The translations under genes and the position numbers were made by a program. From positions 1 through 7,667 of the forward strand of contig CAYRAG010000066.1 of assembly GCA_964422185.1 (NCBI GenBank): DNA of 7,667 nt. The letters run 5' to 3'. The notes under the pieces were generated by a model. That model did not search any database, was not told where the DNA came from, and saw only the letters and a program-made list of their open reading frames with translations. This DNA is from CALXCT01 sp964422185. GTDB lineage: Bacteria > Bacillota > Clostridia > Oscillospirales > Oscillospiraceae. Position 1 is the first letter of the stretch, and each line of letters opens with the position of its first letter. Below are positions 1 to 6,979 of this stretch, piece by piece.

Positions 1-869
1 ACGAACGGGGACTGGCCGTTGGTGGTCATGAGGGTGTTGATCTGATACTGGATCGTCTGCACGCCGGACTTCAGCTCGTCCCGGGTGCGGGCGGTGGCGA
101 TCTTCACCACGGTCTCCTCGTCCAGCTCCGGCGCAGCCTCCCTGGTCTTGCGCAGATACTTCTCGTAGGACAGCCGCAGGTATTTGCCCAGATGGCTCAT
201 CTCCACGCTCTGCCCTCCGTATTGATTGGAGGCAACGCACGCGATTATCTGAGTCACGATGGTGCAGGCCACCTGGAAGCTCTTGGGCGACTCGATGAGC
301 TTGCCGTTGATCATGGTGCCGTTGTCCAGCATGTCCCCGATGTTCACCAGGCAGCAGTTGAAGATATGCTGCACGAAGTAGTCCGCGTCGTGGAAGTGGA
401 TGGCGCCCTCCTCGTGGGCCTTGGAGATCTTCTCCGGCAGCAGGATGCGGCGGGTGAGATCCCGGCTGACCTCGCCGGCGATATAGTCGCGCTGGGTGGA
501 GGCGATGACGGTGTTCTTGTTGGAGTTCTCCTCCGCCAGCTCCTTGTTGTCGTTGCGGATCAGGGAGAGGATGGACTCGTCGGTGGTGTTGGCCTTGCGC
601 ACCAGCGCCCGGGTATACCGGTAGATGATGTACGCCTTGGCCAGCTCGTACTTGCCCGTCTCCATCAGCTTGTGCTCCACGATATCCTGGATATCCTCCA
701 CAAGCAGGCGGGCGCGGTCTTTCTCCGCGACGAAGTCCGCGATCGCCTCCACGCTCTTCTGGTCGAGGCGGTCTTTCTCCTCGACGGCGGCGTTGGCTTT
801 GTTAATGGCAGCGATGATCTTACTGCGGTCAAAATCGACGGTCGTACCGTCCCGTTTCACGACTTTCAT
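1..869 (-). CDS. nrdD: Anaerobic ribonucleoside-triphosphate reductase, N-terminal part (cut by window edge)
   Basis: This is the class III, glycyl-radical ribonucleotide reductase that makes deoxynucleotides from ribonucleoside triphosphates without oxygen; it acts in the cytosol and needs the activase NrdG. I translated the minus strand by hand: 289 codons are open from ATG 869-867 to the left edge. Residues 1 to about 90 are an ATP-cone allosteric domain (MKVVKRDGTTVDFDRSKI at the start, ending near YELAKAYIIYRYTRA). The catalytic domain then begins, with QRDYIAGEVSRD, the family-typical GAIHFHDADYF, NCCLVNIGDMLDNGT (residues 171-185), ASNQYGGQS and NGQSPFV at the cut end. Family members are about 700 residues, so more than half, including the glycyl-radical C terminus, lies outside. 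The ATG is preceded by GAGAGGGTGG as a ribosome site. The gene is divergent from the MoxR-type operon and probably NrdR-regulated. The family call is very secure. Confidence 0.96.
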   Translation of the reverse strand, partial: MKVVKRDGTTVDFDRSKIIAAINKANAAVEEKDRLDQKSVEAIADFVAEKDRARLLVEDIQDIVEHKLMETGKYELAKAYIIYRYTRALVRKANTTDESILSLIRNDNKELAEENSNKNTVIASTQRDYIAGEVSRDLTRRILLPEKISKAHEEGAIHFHDADYFVQHIFNCCLVNIGDMLDNGTMINGKLIESPKSFQVACTIVTQIIACVASNQYGGQSVEMSHLGKYLRLSYEKYLRKTREAAPELDEETVVKIATARTRDELKSGVQTIQYQINTLMTTNGQSPF

Positions 870-955
870 AAAGCCACGCCACCCTCTCAAAATCATTGCA
901 TTTCCATGGCGGAGACCGTTTCCACAGGCCGGGGCCCCGCGCAGGCGCGAACTTT

Positions 956-984
956 ATTGTAGCACGCCCGCCCGGACTTGTCTA
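956..984 (-). promoter_or_regulatory. Promoter of nrdD (extended -10)
   Basis: On the minus strand TAGACA (984-979) is followed after exactly 17 bp by TACAAT (961-956), with TG one base before the -10 (TGCTACAAT), an extended -10 element. Transcription would start near 949, leaving a GC-rich leader of about 80 nt before the nrdD ATG. The leader holds short palindromes (CGGGGCCCCG at 930-939 and GCGC-AG-GCGC next to it). Confidence 0.75.
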
Positions 985-997
985 CCATATCTTGTGG
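982..997 (-). promoter_or_regulatory. NrdR box 1 (promoter-proximal)
   Basis: The plus strand reads CTACCATATCTTGTGG. Against the known NrdR-box consensus acaCwAtATaTwGtgt it matches 11 of 16 positions, including the C...ATAT..T.GTG core. It overlaps the -35 of the nrdD promoter, where a repressor would block polymerase. NrdR is the ATP-cone regulator that represses ribonucleotide reductase genes across bacteria. The second box 31 bp away strengthens the call. Confidence 0.65.
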
Positions 998-1012
998 TTT
1001 TTTCCGGGGAAA

Positions 1013-1028
1013 GATCTATATACGGCAT
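1013..1028 (-). promoter_or_regulatory. NrdR box 2 (distal)
   Basis: The plus strand reads GATCTATATACGGCAT. It matches 9 of 16 NrdR-box positions, with an intact C-T-ATATA core and the conserved G. Its start is exactly 31 bp from that of box 1, about three helical turns, which is the usual phasing of paired NrdR boxes. Alone it would be weak; the spacing is what supports it. Confidence 0.55.
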
Positions 1029-1059
1029 TTTTATTGGCAGGCCCCCCTGCCTTGCGCCA

Positions 1060-1072
1060 GCGGAATTTCCGC
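1060..1072. repeat. 13-bp perfect palindrome upstream of the MoxR-operon promoter
   Basis: GCGGAATTTCCGC is a perfect 6-bp inverted repeat around one base, ending 10 bp before the -35 of the rightward promoter. Another short inverted repeat (GGCAGG-CCCC-CCTGCC, 1036-1051) lies just left of it. Neither is followed by a T-tract, so they do not look like terminators. They could be operator half-sites for the operon, but I recognise no regulator. Confidence 0.35.
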
Positions 1073-1082
1073 CTCCGGCGCG

Positions 1083-1111
1083 TTGAACTTTCCCCGGATC
1101 CGTGATATAAT
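1083..1111 (+). promoter_or_regulatory. Promoter of the MoxR-DUF58-DUF4129 operon
   Basis: TTGAAC (1083-1088), a 17-bp spacer and a perfect TATAAT (1106-1111) preceded by TG at the extended -10 position (TGATATAAT). Transcription should start near 1118, giving a short leader of about 24 nt with the ribosome site GAGGTGAT (1131-1138). This is the best promoter in the window. Confidence 0.8.
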
Positions 1112-1141
1112 TTCGGCACTTTCCACAAATGAGGTGATGTG

Positions 1142-2110
1142 ATGTCTACCGGTATTCCCGCCCTGACGGATCGGATTCTCCGGCAGGTTCAGAAGATTGT
1201 GGTGGGCAAGGAGAAGCAGACGAGGCTGATGGTGAACGCCATTTTGTCCCAGGGCCACATCCTGCTGGACGACCTGCCCGGTGTGGGCAAGACCACCCTG
1301 GTCAAGACGCTGTCCATCGCGCTGGGCTGCCAGTTCAAACGGGTGCAGTTTACGCCGGATCTCCTGCCTTCCGATGTGGTGGGTATGAATATATATGATC
1401 AGAAGTCCGGCCGGTTCCAGCGGGTGGACGGCCCGGTCATGACCAATCTGCTGCTAGCGGACGAGGTCAACCGGGCGATTCCCCGCACCCAGTCCGCCCT
1501 GCTGGAGGCCATGGAGGAGCGCCAGGTGACCATTGACGGCGAGACGGTTCCCCTGCCGGCCCCCTTTGTGGTGATGGCCACCCAGAACCCGGTGGAGTTT
1601 GAGTCCACTTTCCGGCTGCCCGCGGCGCAGATGGATCGGTTCTTCCTGCGCCTGTCCCTGGGCTACCCCAACCGGGAGGAGGAGACCCGGATGCTCCGGG
1701 GCGTGGGAGACGACATCCCCTTTGGCCAGGTGGAGGCCGTGACCTCCGCGGAGGAGCTGTCTGAGCTGTCCCGGGAGATCCAGGGCGTGAAAGTGGCGGA
1801 CAGTGTGCTGGAGTATATCGTCGACCTGGTGGCCGCCACGAGAAACCACCCCATGATCCGCATGGGCGCGGGGCCCCGCGGCTCCCGGGCGCTGTACCGG
1901 GGCAGCAAGACCCTGGCCGCCATGGAGGGCCGGGACTTTGTCACGCCGGACGATGTGCAGGAGATGGCGCAGCCCGTGCTGGCGCACCGGCTGGTGCTGA
2001 GCAACGAGGCGGGTCTGGCCGGCCAGGACGCGGACAGCATCCTGGCGCAGATCCTCAAAACCGTGCCGGTGCCGCCGGATCGGCAGGAGATGCTGCATGG
2101 AGCGAACTGA
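1142..2110 (+). CDS. MoxR-family AAA+ ATPase
   Basis: This is a cytosolic AAA+ ATPase of 322 residues, a normal MoxR length. Members are thought to act as ATP-driven chaperones that insert cofactors or activate partner proteins, usually with a DUF58 or VWA protein encoded next door. Visible motifs are Walker A DLPGVGKTTL (44-53), Walker B LLLADEVNR (103-111), sensor 1 MATQNP (145-150), an arginine-finger region LPAAQMDRFF (159-168) and the sensor-2 region GAGPRGSRAL (242-251), followed by the C-terminal lid. I chose ATG 1142 because GAGG at 1131-1134 lies 7 nt upstream; a GTG at 1139 is a possible but less well-spaced start. The reading frame overlaps the next gene by 14 nt, which suggests translational coupling. 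The client in this organism cannot be read from the sequence. Confidence 0.93.
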   Translation: MSTGIPALTDRILRQVQKIVVGKEKQTRLMVNAILSQGHILLDDLPGVGKTTLVKTLSIALGCQFKRVQFTPDLLPSDVVGMNIYDQKSGRFQRVDGPVMTNLLLADEVNRAIPRTQSALLEAMEERQVTIDGETVPLPAPFVVMATQNPVEFESTFRLPAAQMDRFFLRLSLGYPNREEETRMLRGVGDDIPFGQVEAVTSAEELSELSREIQGVKVADSVLEYIVDLVAATRNHPMIRMGAGPRGSRALYRGSKTLAAMEGRDFVTPDDVQEMAQPVLAHRLVLSNEAGLAGQDADSILAQILKTVPVPPDRQEMLHGAN

Positions 2111-3413
2111 AACCCACACCGGCGCCGCGGAGGAGCCTGTCCGCGGGGAGCGGAAAGGCAGAGTCGGCGGCCTGTCCGGCATGCTGGCCTCCCCCTGGGT
2201 GATCCTGGCCTGCCTGATCCTGATGCTGGCGGCCAATCTGGCCGGCTACGCGCTGCTGTCCGCCGTGCTGCTGTTCTTCGCGCTGCTGGGGCTGTTCGCG
2301 AGGCTGTGGGGTCTGAAGTCCCTCCAGCGGGTGGAGGTGACAGCCAGCGGAACCCACCCGGCGATGTTCGCCGGGGAGGAGGTCACGCTGCGCTACACCG
2401 TGACCAACCAGAAAGCGCTGCCCCTGACCTGGCTGGATCTGTGCCAGGACACCCCCCTGAACGGCTGCATGGAGCCGCTGGACGGCTTTGAGCGCTACGA
2501 GCTCTCGGACATGGAGCGGACGGACGGGGACGCACCCCGGGCGCTGTACCGCAAACGGCTGGCGTTCCTCATGGGCTGGCAGGAGGTGTCCTGGGAGACC
2601 ACCTGGGCCGCCCGGCGCCGGGGGATCTACCAGCTGGGGGAGCTGCTTCTGCGCTCCGGGGACGGCTTCGGGCTGACCCAGACCGACGCCCGGCGCACCC
2701 TGGACGAACCGCCCACTTTCGTGGTCTACCCGAAACGGGTGCCGGTGGACACCGCGCCGTTTCTGAAGAACCTCTGGAACGGCCAGACCGGCTCCCAGGG
2801 GTATGTGGAGGATGTCACCGTCATGAAGACGGTGCGGGACTACCGGCCCGGCGACAGCTGGAAGCGCATTGACTGGCGTCTGGCCGCCCGGGAGCAGGGC
2901 ATCCAGGTTCGGGAGTATGAGACCATCCGGCCCAGAACCATCCACTTCATTGTGGACGGCGCCTCGTTCCAGAACCTTTCCGAAGGGAATGAGGAGCTGG
3001 AGGAGGCATTGTCCATCCTCAGCTCTCTGCTGGTGGAGCTGGATCTGGCCGGGGTGCGCTGCGGGATCTCCCTGCCGCAGACCGGCCGGGCCGCGGCGGC
3101 GGATCTGTCCCCGGACGACCGCAGCCTGTCTCTCCCCGACCTGCTGTTCCAGCTGGCCGGCTTCGACGGGGACACCGCCACGGGCATGCTCTCCGGCGCG
3201 CTGCTGTCCACACTGCAGAACACTGTGGGGCAGCTGTGCCTGGTGACCCACAGCCGGGCCACCCTGGCCTGCGGGGATCTGCTCAGCCGGCTGGACGCGG
3301 GCAGACTGATGGCGCTGCCCTATGACGACCGGCGGGGAGAGGGAGCGGATCCGCTTGCCGCCTGCACCATCCTGCCGCTGACCGCGCTGAAACGGGGTGA
3401 GCGCCATGCCTGA
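2097..3413 (+). CDS. DUF58 domain membrane protein
   Basis: A 438-residue protein, the usual partner of MoxR ATPases. A charged cytosolic N terminus (about 30 residues) is followed by two close membrane helices (about 33-49 and 50-68). Then comes a beta-rich region (TLRYTVTNQKALPLTW, 97-112) and the typical ARRRGIYQLGELLLRSGDGFG (171-191). The DUF58 signature RDYRPGDSWKRIDWR lies at 247-261, followed by a VWA-like strand TIHFIVDGAS (281-290). The family is thought to form a membrane-linked scaffold or substrate adaptor; no biochemical activity is established. AGGAGA (2084-2089) is 7 nt before the ATG, inside the end of the MoxR-type gene. The 3' end overlaps the next gene by 8 nt. The family call is firm; the function is unknown. 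Confidence 0.9.
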   Translation: MERTETHTGAAEEPVRGERKGRVGGLSGMLASPWVILACLILMLAANLAGYALLSAVLLFFALLGLFARLWGLKSLQRVEVTASGTHPAMFAGEEVTLRYTVTNQKALPLTWLDLCQDTPLNGCMEPLDGFERYELSDMERTDGDAPRALYRKRLAFLMGWQEVSWETTWAARRRGIYQLGELLLRSGDGFGLTQTDARRTLDEPPTFVVYPKRVPVDTAPFLKNLWNGQTGSQGYVEDVTVMKTVRDYRPGDSWKRIDWRLAAREQGIQVREYETIRPRTIHFIVDGASFQNLSEGNEELEEALSILSSLLVELDLAGVRCGISLPQTGRAAAADLSPDDRSLSLPDLLFQLAGFDGDTATGMLSGALLSTLQNTVGQLCLVTHSRATLACGDLLSRLDAGRLMALPYDDRRGEGADPLAACTILPLTALKRGERHA

Positions 3414-4719
3414 CCGCACGGTGCTCGGGGCGGGCGCCGTTTACAGCGGCGTGTTCCCCCTCCTGATGTACGCGGTGTACGCCACCGGCTGTATTCGCGG
3501 CGGCGGGGGCGACGGCTTCGCGGTGCCCGTTTTGTGCCTGGCCTGCGTGGTGCTCTACCTGGCCAACGCGCTGATCCTCCACAGGGGCGCGGCGCTGCCG
3601 GTTCTTGTGGTCTGCAATGTGGTTCTGTGGGGCGCCGGGATCGCGGCCATGGTGCTGCTGTCCCGGTTTACCGGCCTGGGCCGGGGCTTCATGATCGTGT
3701 TCCTGACGCTGATCGCATTTGTCATTGCGGTGTACAGCGCGTTCAGCCCGGTCACGCTGACCCGGATGCTCACTTTTTGCGATGTGACCGCCCTGGGCAC
3801 CGGCTGGATGTGCCTGCTGGAGGCGGGCGGGGGCATCCCCGCGTCCCACCTGCTGTACTGCATTGCGGCGCTGCTGCTGGTCATGGGCACCCTGCTGGTT
3901 CTGCGCACTTTCGGCGAGAGCCGGGATGTGGTGTACGGCTCCCGGCTGTGGGGCGCGCTGTTGTCCGTGGGTCTGCTGGCGCTGATCGGCGTGCTGCTGT
4001 ACCTGTTTTTCCGCTATCTGTCCGGCGCGTCCCGGCAGGCGGTGAGCGCCCTGCTGACCGGCGCGGCCGCCGCGCTGGCGGCGGTGGGTTCCGCGCTCAG
4101 CCGGTTCTTCCACTGGCTGTTCAGCCTGTTCCCCGTAGGGGAGATAGAGGAGCCGCCCCCGGAGATGGAGCCCACGCAGCAGATGCCGGCGGAGGAGGAG
4201 CTGCTCCAGATGGAGCTGGATCTCCGCCCGTTCCTTGTGATCGGCATTATCCTGGCGGCTGTCGCGGTGACCATAGCTGTCATTGTGATATGGCGCCGGA
4301 GAAAAACCCGCCTGACCGTCTCCGGATCGGAAAAGCCGGTGAGACAGCGTGCGGCCCGCAGCGGCCGCGGCGCCCCGGAGGGTTGGCTTGCCCGGCTGTG
4401 GTTCCAGATCCGGTTCCGGGTGGTGTTCTTCTTCCAGCGCAGCTCGCCCACCGGGCTTCTGGTGTGGCTGGAGCGCTGGGGGAAACGCCATGACATGCCC
4501 CGGGGCAGCGGGGAGACGCCCCGCGCCTACCTCGCCCGGCTGGCGGCGCTGCCCCAGGCTTTGGCGGATCCGGAGCTTCCCGGTCTGCTTGCCGAACTGG
4601 CGGACGCCCTGGATCGGCAGTACTTTGGCGAAATGCCGTCCGTGCGGCTGCCCGGCCGGGGCCCCGCCCGCCTGCGGCGTGGCGTGTCGCGGCTGAAGCT
4701 GACGGCGGAAAAAGACTGA
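3406..4719 (+). CDS. Multi-spanning membrane protein with DUF4129-like C terminus, lacking a transglutaminase domain
   Basis: A 437-residue protein in the position normally held by a TgpA/DUF3488-transglutaminase gene. About seven hydrophobic segments fill residues 6-240 (roughly 6-28, 37-58, 63-85, 94-114, 148-167, 181-204, with a weaker one near 212-242). An acidic, proline-rich stretch (246-271, with EIEEPPPEMEPTQQ) then leads to one more membrane helix (275-296) ending in RRRK. The basic tail contains LVWLERWGKR (352-361), GETPRAYLARL (369-379) and LADALDRQYFG (398-408), which resembles DUF4129 tails. TgpA-type proteins carry a transglutaminase-like domain between the last two membrane parts; here only about 30 residues fill that gap. 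ATG 3406 is preferred because GGGGTGA (3394-3400) sits 5 nt upstream; a GTG at 3397 is possible. It probably forms a complex with the two upstream products. The role is unknown. Confidence 0.8.
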   Translation: MPDRTVLGAGAVYSGVFPLLMYAVYATGCIRGGGGDGFAVPVLCLACVVLYLANALILHRGAALPVLVVCNVVLWGAGIAAMVLLSRFTGLGRGFMIVFLTLIAFVIAVYSAFSPVTLTRMLTFCDVTALGTGWMCLLEAGGGIPASHLLYCIAALLLVMGTLLVLRTFGESRDVVYGSRLWGALLSVGLLALIGVLLYLFFRYLSGASRQAVSALLTGAAAALAAVGSALSRFFHWLFSLFPVGEIEEPPPEMEPTQQMPAEEELLQMELDLRPFLVIGIILAAVAVTIAVIVIWRRRKTRLTVSGSEKPVRQRAARSGRGAPEGWLARLWFQIRFRVVFFFQRSSPTGLLVWLERWGKRHDMPRGSGETPRAYLARLAALPQALADPELPGLLAELADALDRQYFGEMPSVRLPGRGPARLRRGVSRLKLTAEKD

Positions 4720-4772
4720 CCGTTCGAATCTGAAATTCCGGGACGAGATGCGGATGAAAGAAGGTGCCGGCA

Positions 4773-5831
4773 GTGCCGGGAAAGTGGCTGGTCGGGATGA
4801 GCGGCGGGGTGGACAGCTCCGTGGCCGCCTGGCTGATGAAAGAGCAGGGCTGCCAGGTGCTGGGCGCCACGCTGCGCCTGGTGGAGAGTCCGGACTCCGG
4901 CACCTCCTGCCAGCCCTCTTCCGATATGGAGGATGCACGGCGGGTGGCAGAGGCGCTGGGAATCGAGCACCGGGTCTGCTCCCTGACCGGCTGCTTCCGC
5001 ACCCGGGTGATGGATCCGTTTGCCGCGGCGTATGAGCGGGGCGAGACCCCCAACCCCTGTATTGACTGCAACCGTGCGGTGAAATTCCCGGAACTGCTCC
5101 GCCTGGCGGACGAGGCGGGCTGCGACGGCATTGCCACCGGGCACTACGCCCGGATTGAGCGATCGCCGTCCGGACGGTGGCTGCTGAAGCGGGCGGTGCA
5201 TCCGGACAGGGATCAGAGCTACTTTCTCTATCCCCTGACCCAGGCGCAGCTTTCCCGCGTCCGTTTTCCCCTGGGGGAGCTGTCCAAGCGGGAGGTTCGC
5301 GACATGGCCGGGAAGCTCAGCCTGCCCACCGCCCGCAAGCGGGACAGCCAGGATATCTGCTTTGTCCCGGACGGGGACTACGCGGCGTTCATCCGGCGCC
5401 ACACCGGGAAAGAATATCCGCCCGGCCCGTTTGTGGACAAAGAGGGCCGTGAGCTTGGCCGGCACCGGGGCATCATCTGCTACACCCTGGGCCAGAGAAA
5501 GGGACTCGGACTGGCGCTGCCCGCCCCCGTGTATGTCTGCGGCAAAGACCTGGATCGGAACGCCGTGATCCTGGGATCCAACGGGGATCTGATGCGGCGG
5601 GAGCTGGACGCGGATCATATTAATCTGATCGCCTGCGACTCGATCCCGGCGCCCCTCTCCGTCGCGGCCAGAATCCGACATAGCCGGACGGAGGAGCCGG
5701 CTGTGGTAGAGCAGACCGGCCCGGATCGCATCCATGTGGTCTTCGACCGGCCCCAGCGGGCCGTCACCCCCGGCCAGGCCGTCGTGCTGTACGACGGGGA
5801 TGTGGTCATTGGCGGCGGCACCATCCTGTGA
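4773..5831 (+). CDS. mnmA: tRNA-specific 2-thiouridylase (tRNA U34 sulfurtransferase)
   Basis: This cytosolic enzyme adenylates U34 of the tRNAs for Lys, Glu and Gln and replaces its 2-oxygen with sulfur from a persulfide relay, which helps decode codons ending in A or G. It is 352 residues long, normal for the family. Motifs are the PP-loop SGGVDSS (10-16), TPNPCIDCN (92-100) with the catalytic-type Cys99, ATGHYAR (121-127), RDQSYFLYPL (146-155), and RDSQDICFVPDGDY (190-203) with the second catalytic-type Cys196. Further on are YTLGQRKGLG (237-246) and a C-terminal beta-barrel ending in GGGTIL. I chose GTG 4773 because AAAGAAGG (4757-4764) is 8 nt upstream; an in-frame GTG at 4764 overlaps that site. 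It starts 53 bp after the membrane-protein gene with no visible promoter or terminator between, so it probably rides on the same transcript. Cys96 is at a position that is Asp in the E. coli enzyme. Confidence 0.96.
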   Translation: MPGKWLVGMSGGVDSSVAAWLMKEQGCQVLGATLRLVESPDSGTSCQPSSDMEDARRVAEALGIEHRVCSLTGCFRTRVMDPFAAAYERGETPNPCIDCNRAVKFPELLRLADEAGCDGIATGHYARIERSPSGRWLLKRAVHPDRDQSYFLYPLTQAQLSRVRFPLGELSKREVRDMAGKLSLPTARKRDSQDICFVPDGDYAAFIRRHTGKEYPPGPFVDKEGRELGRHRGIICYTLGQRKGLGLALPAPVYVCGKDLDRNAVILGSNGDLMRRELDADHINLIACDSIPAPLSVAARIRHSRTEEPAVVEQTGPDRIHVVFDRPQRAVTPGQAVVLYDGDVVIGGGTIL

Positions 5832-5841
5832 AGAAAAGCAT

Positions 5842-5881
5842 AGCGCCCCCGCAGTCCCATAGAACGGACTGCGGGGGCGCT
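5842..5881. terminator. Bidirectional intrinsic terminator between mnmA and the SLH gene
   Basis: A perfect 16-bp stem (left arm 5842-5857, right arm 5866-5881, core CGCCCCCGCAGTCC) closes an 8-nt loop. It begins 10 nt after the mnmA stop and lies 40 nt after the SLH-gene stop on the other strand. The tail is T-rich in the leftward direction (ATGCTTTTCTT) and weaker in the rightward direction (GCGTGTCTTTCC). One hairpin therefore probably ends both convergent transcripts, more efficiently for the SLH gene. Confidence 0.85.
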
Positions 5882-5921
5882 GCGTGTCTTTCCGATGATT
5901 TGTGGAGTCAGGCCGCGGCTG

Positions 5922-6962
5922 CTATTTTCCCATCACCCGGGCCAGCTGCACCATGGCGACCGCCACCTGGGCGCGGGTGGCAGTGCTGTCCGGCTCAAAA
6001 TTACCGGTATCCGTGCCGCCCATGATGCCCGCCTGCCAGCAGGCGTTCACGCCGTCCGCGGCATAGCCGGCAATCCGGCTCTGATCCGCGTAGCTGGGTG
6101 TCCCCTCATTAACCGGGGTATAGCCAACCCGGTACCGATCCAGGAACGCGCCGTAGAGCGCGGCCATATCCTGCCGGGTGATGTTGGCGTTGGGAACCAA
6201 ATTGGCCAGGATTTCGTCTGGTATAATGTCCGTGTTCTTCGCCCAGTCCACATAGCCCTCAAAATTGGGCACGGAACTTCCGGTGAACTGGCACAGTACC
6301 GCGAAGAACATATTATAGGTCATATTGGCGTCCGGCGAGAAAGTGGTCTCGCCGGTTCCGGCGAACAGCCCTTTCTGCCAGACCTGCATCACATAGGGAT
6401 AGCACCAGTCATCTTTGGTCACATCCAGGAAAGGAAACTGCTCCTCCGGCGGCACCGTGGGCTCCACAGCCATGGTGCCGTACTGGCGGGCGTCCTGGAA
6501 AGAATTCAGCGTCGCCTCCAGCGCCAGAACGGCAAAGGAGATCTCCTCCCGGAAGGACGGCCACCCCTGATAATATCCGTAGGCCGTCTCCAGCGCCTTT
6601 TCCAGCCGCTCCTTGTCCGCCGGCTTTACCCACGGCTGGCCGGCAGGCACATCACTGCCGTCCAGACTGGCGGCGACTTTCTCCACGGCGTCCGCGGCGT
6701 TGGCCAGAATCCCGGCGATGTACGATTCCAGGTTGCGATCCGCCGCTCTGGCGACGGCCAGATCCTGGCTGGCCAGGTCGCTGTAATTCACCCCGGCGTA
6801 GTCGCAAAGCGCCCGCAGGTACCCGCCGGAAGGCGCCGCGGGATCGGTGGTGGTGTATCCCGGGTAGTAGGCACCGCCCGGATCCCTGGCGGCATAGGCG
6901 GGCGCGACAAGTGTCACAGCCATGGCCGCAGCCAGCACCAGGGCTGCCAGTTTCTTTTTCAT
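5922..6962 (-). CDS. Secreted S-layer-homology (SLH) domain protein
   Basis: A 346-residue exported protein, probably held to the cell wall by SLH repeats binding a secondary wall polymer. Residues 1-24 are a Sec signal peptide (MKKK, then a hydrophobic A/L/V core, cleavage expected after AYA at 24). Residues about 45-165 look helical and charged, with no domain I can name. Three SLH repeats fill the C terminus. Repeat 1 (about 177-227, from FLDVTKDDW) lacks the usual TRAE-type motif (MTYNMF instead). Repeat 2 (about 233-278) has ITRQDM. Repeat 3 (about 290-345) has ATRAQV. The protein is short for an S-layer protein, so it is more likely a wall-anchored accessory protein. The start is fixed by the signal peptide and by GGGGGA 7 nt before the ATG. 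It lies 17 bp after a small gene and is probably co-transcribed with it. Confidence 0.9.
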   Translation of the reverse strand: MKKKLAALVLAAAMAVTLVAPAYAARDPGGAYYPGYTTTDPAAPSGGYLRALCDYAGVNYSDLASQDLAVARAADRNLESYIAGILANAADAVEKVAASLDGSDVPAGQPWVKPADKERLEKALETAYGYYQGWPSFREEISFAVLALEATLNSFQDARQYGTMAVEPTVPPEEQFPFLDVTKDDWCYPYVMQVWQKGLFAGTGETTFSPDANMTYNMFFAVLCQFTGSSVPNFEGYVDWAKNTDIIPDEILANLVPNANITRQDMAALYGAFLDRYRVGYTPVNEGTPSYADQSRIAGYAADGVNACWQAGIMGGTDTGNFEPDSTATRAQVAVAMVQLARVMGK

Positions 6963-6979
6963 ATGTGTGTCCCCCAGTC

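Noticed and set aside
192..962. A 256-codon plus-strand frame opposite nrdD
   Set aside because: It is the antisense shadow of nrdD, whose minus-strand translation matches the family throughout.
3397..3405. GTG 3397 as start of the third operon gene
   Set aside because: It overlaps the GGGGTGA ribosome site; ATG 3406 has proper spacing.
4722..4735. GTTCGAATC after the membrane-protein gene, resembling a tRNA T-loop
   Set aside because: The flanking bases do not pair as a T-stem, and the upstream sequence is coding, so no tRNA can be built.
3283..4938. A 551-codon open frame on the minus strand opposite the membrane-protein gene and the start of mnmA
   Set aside because: Its translation is rich in R, H, Q, P and G without domains, and it lies opposite well-supported genes. 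Long antisense frames are expected in GC-rich DNA.
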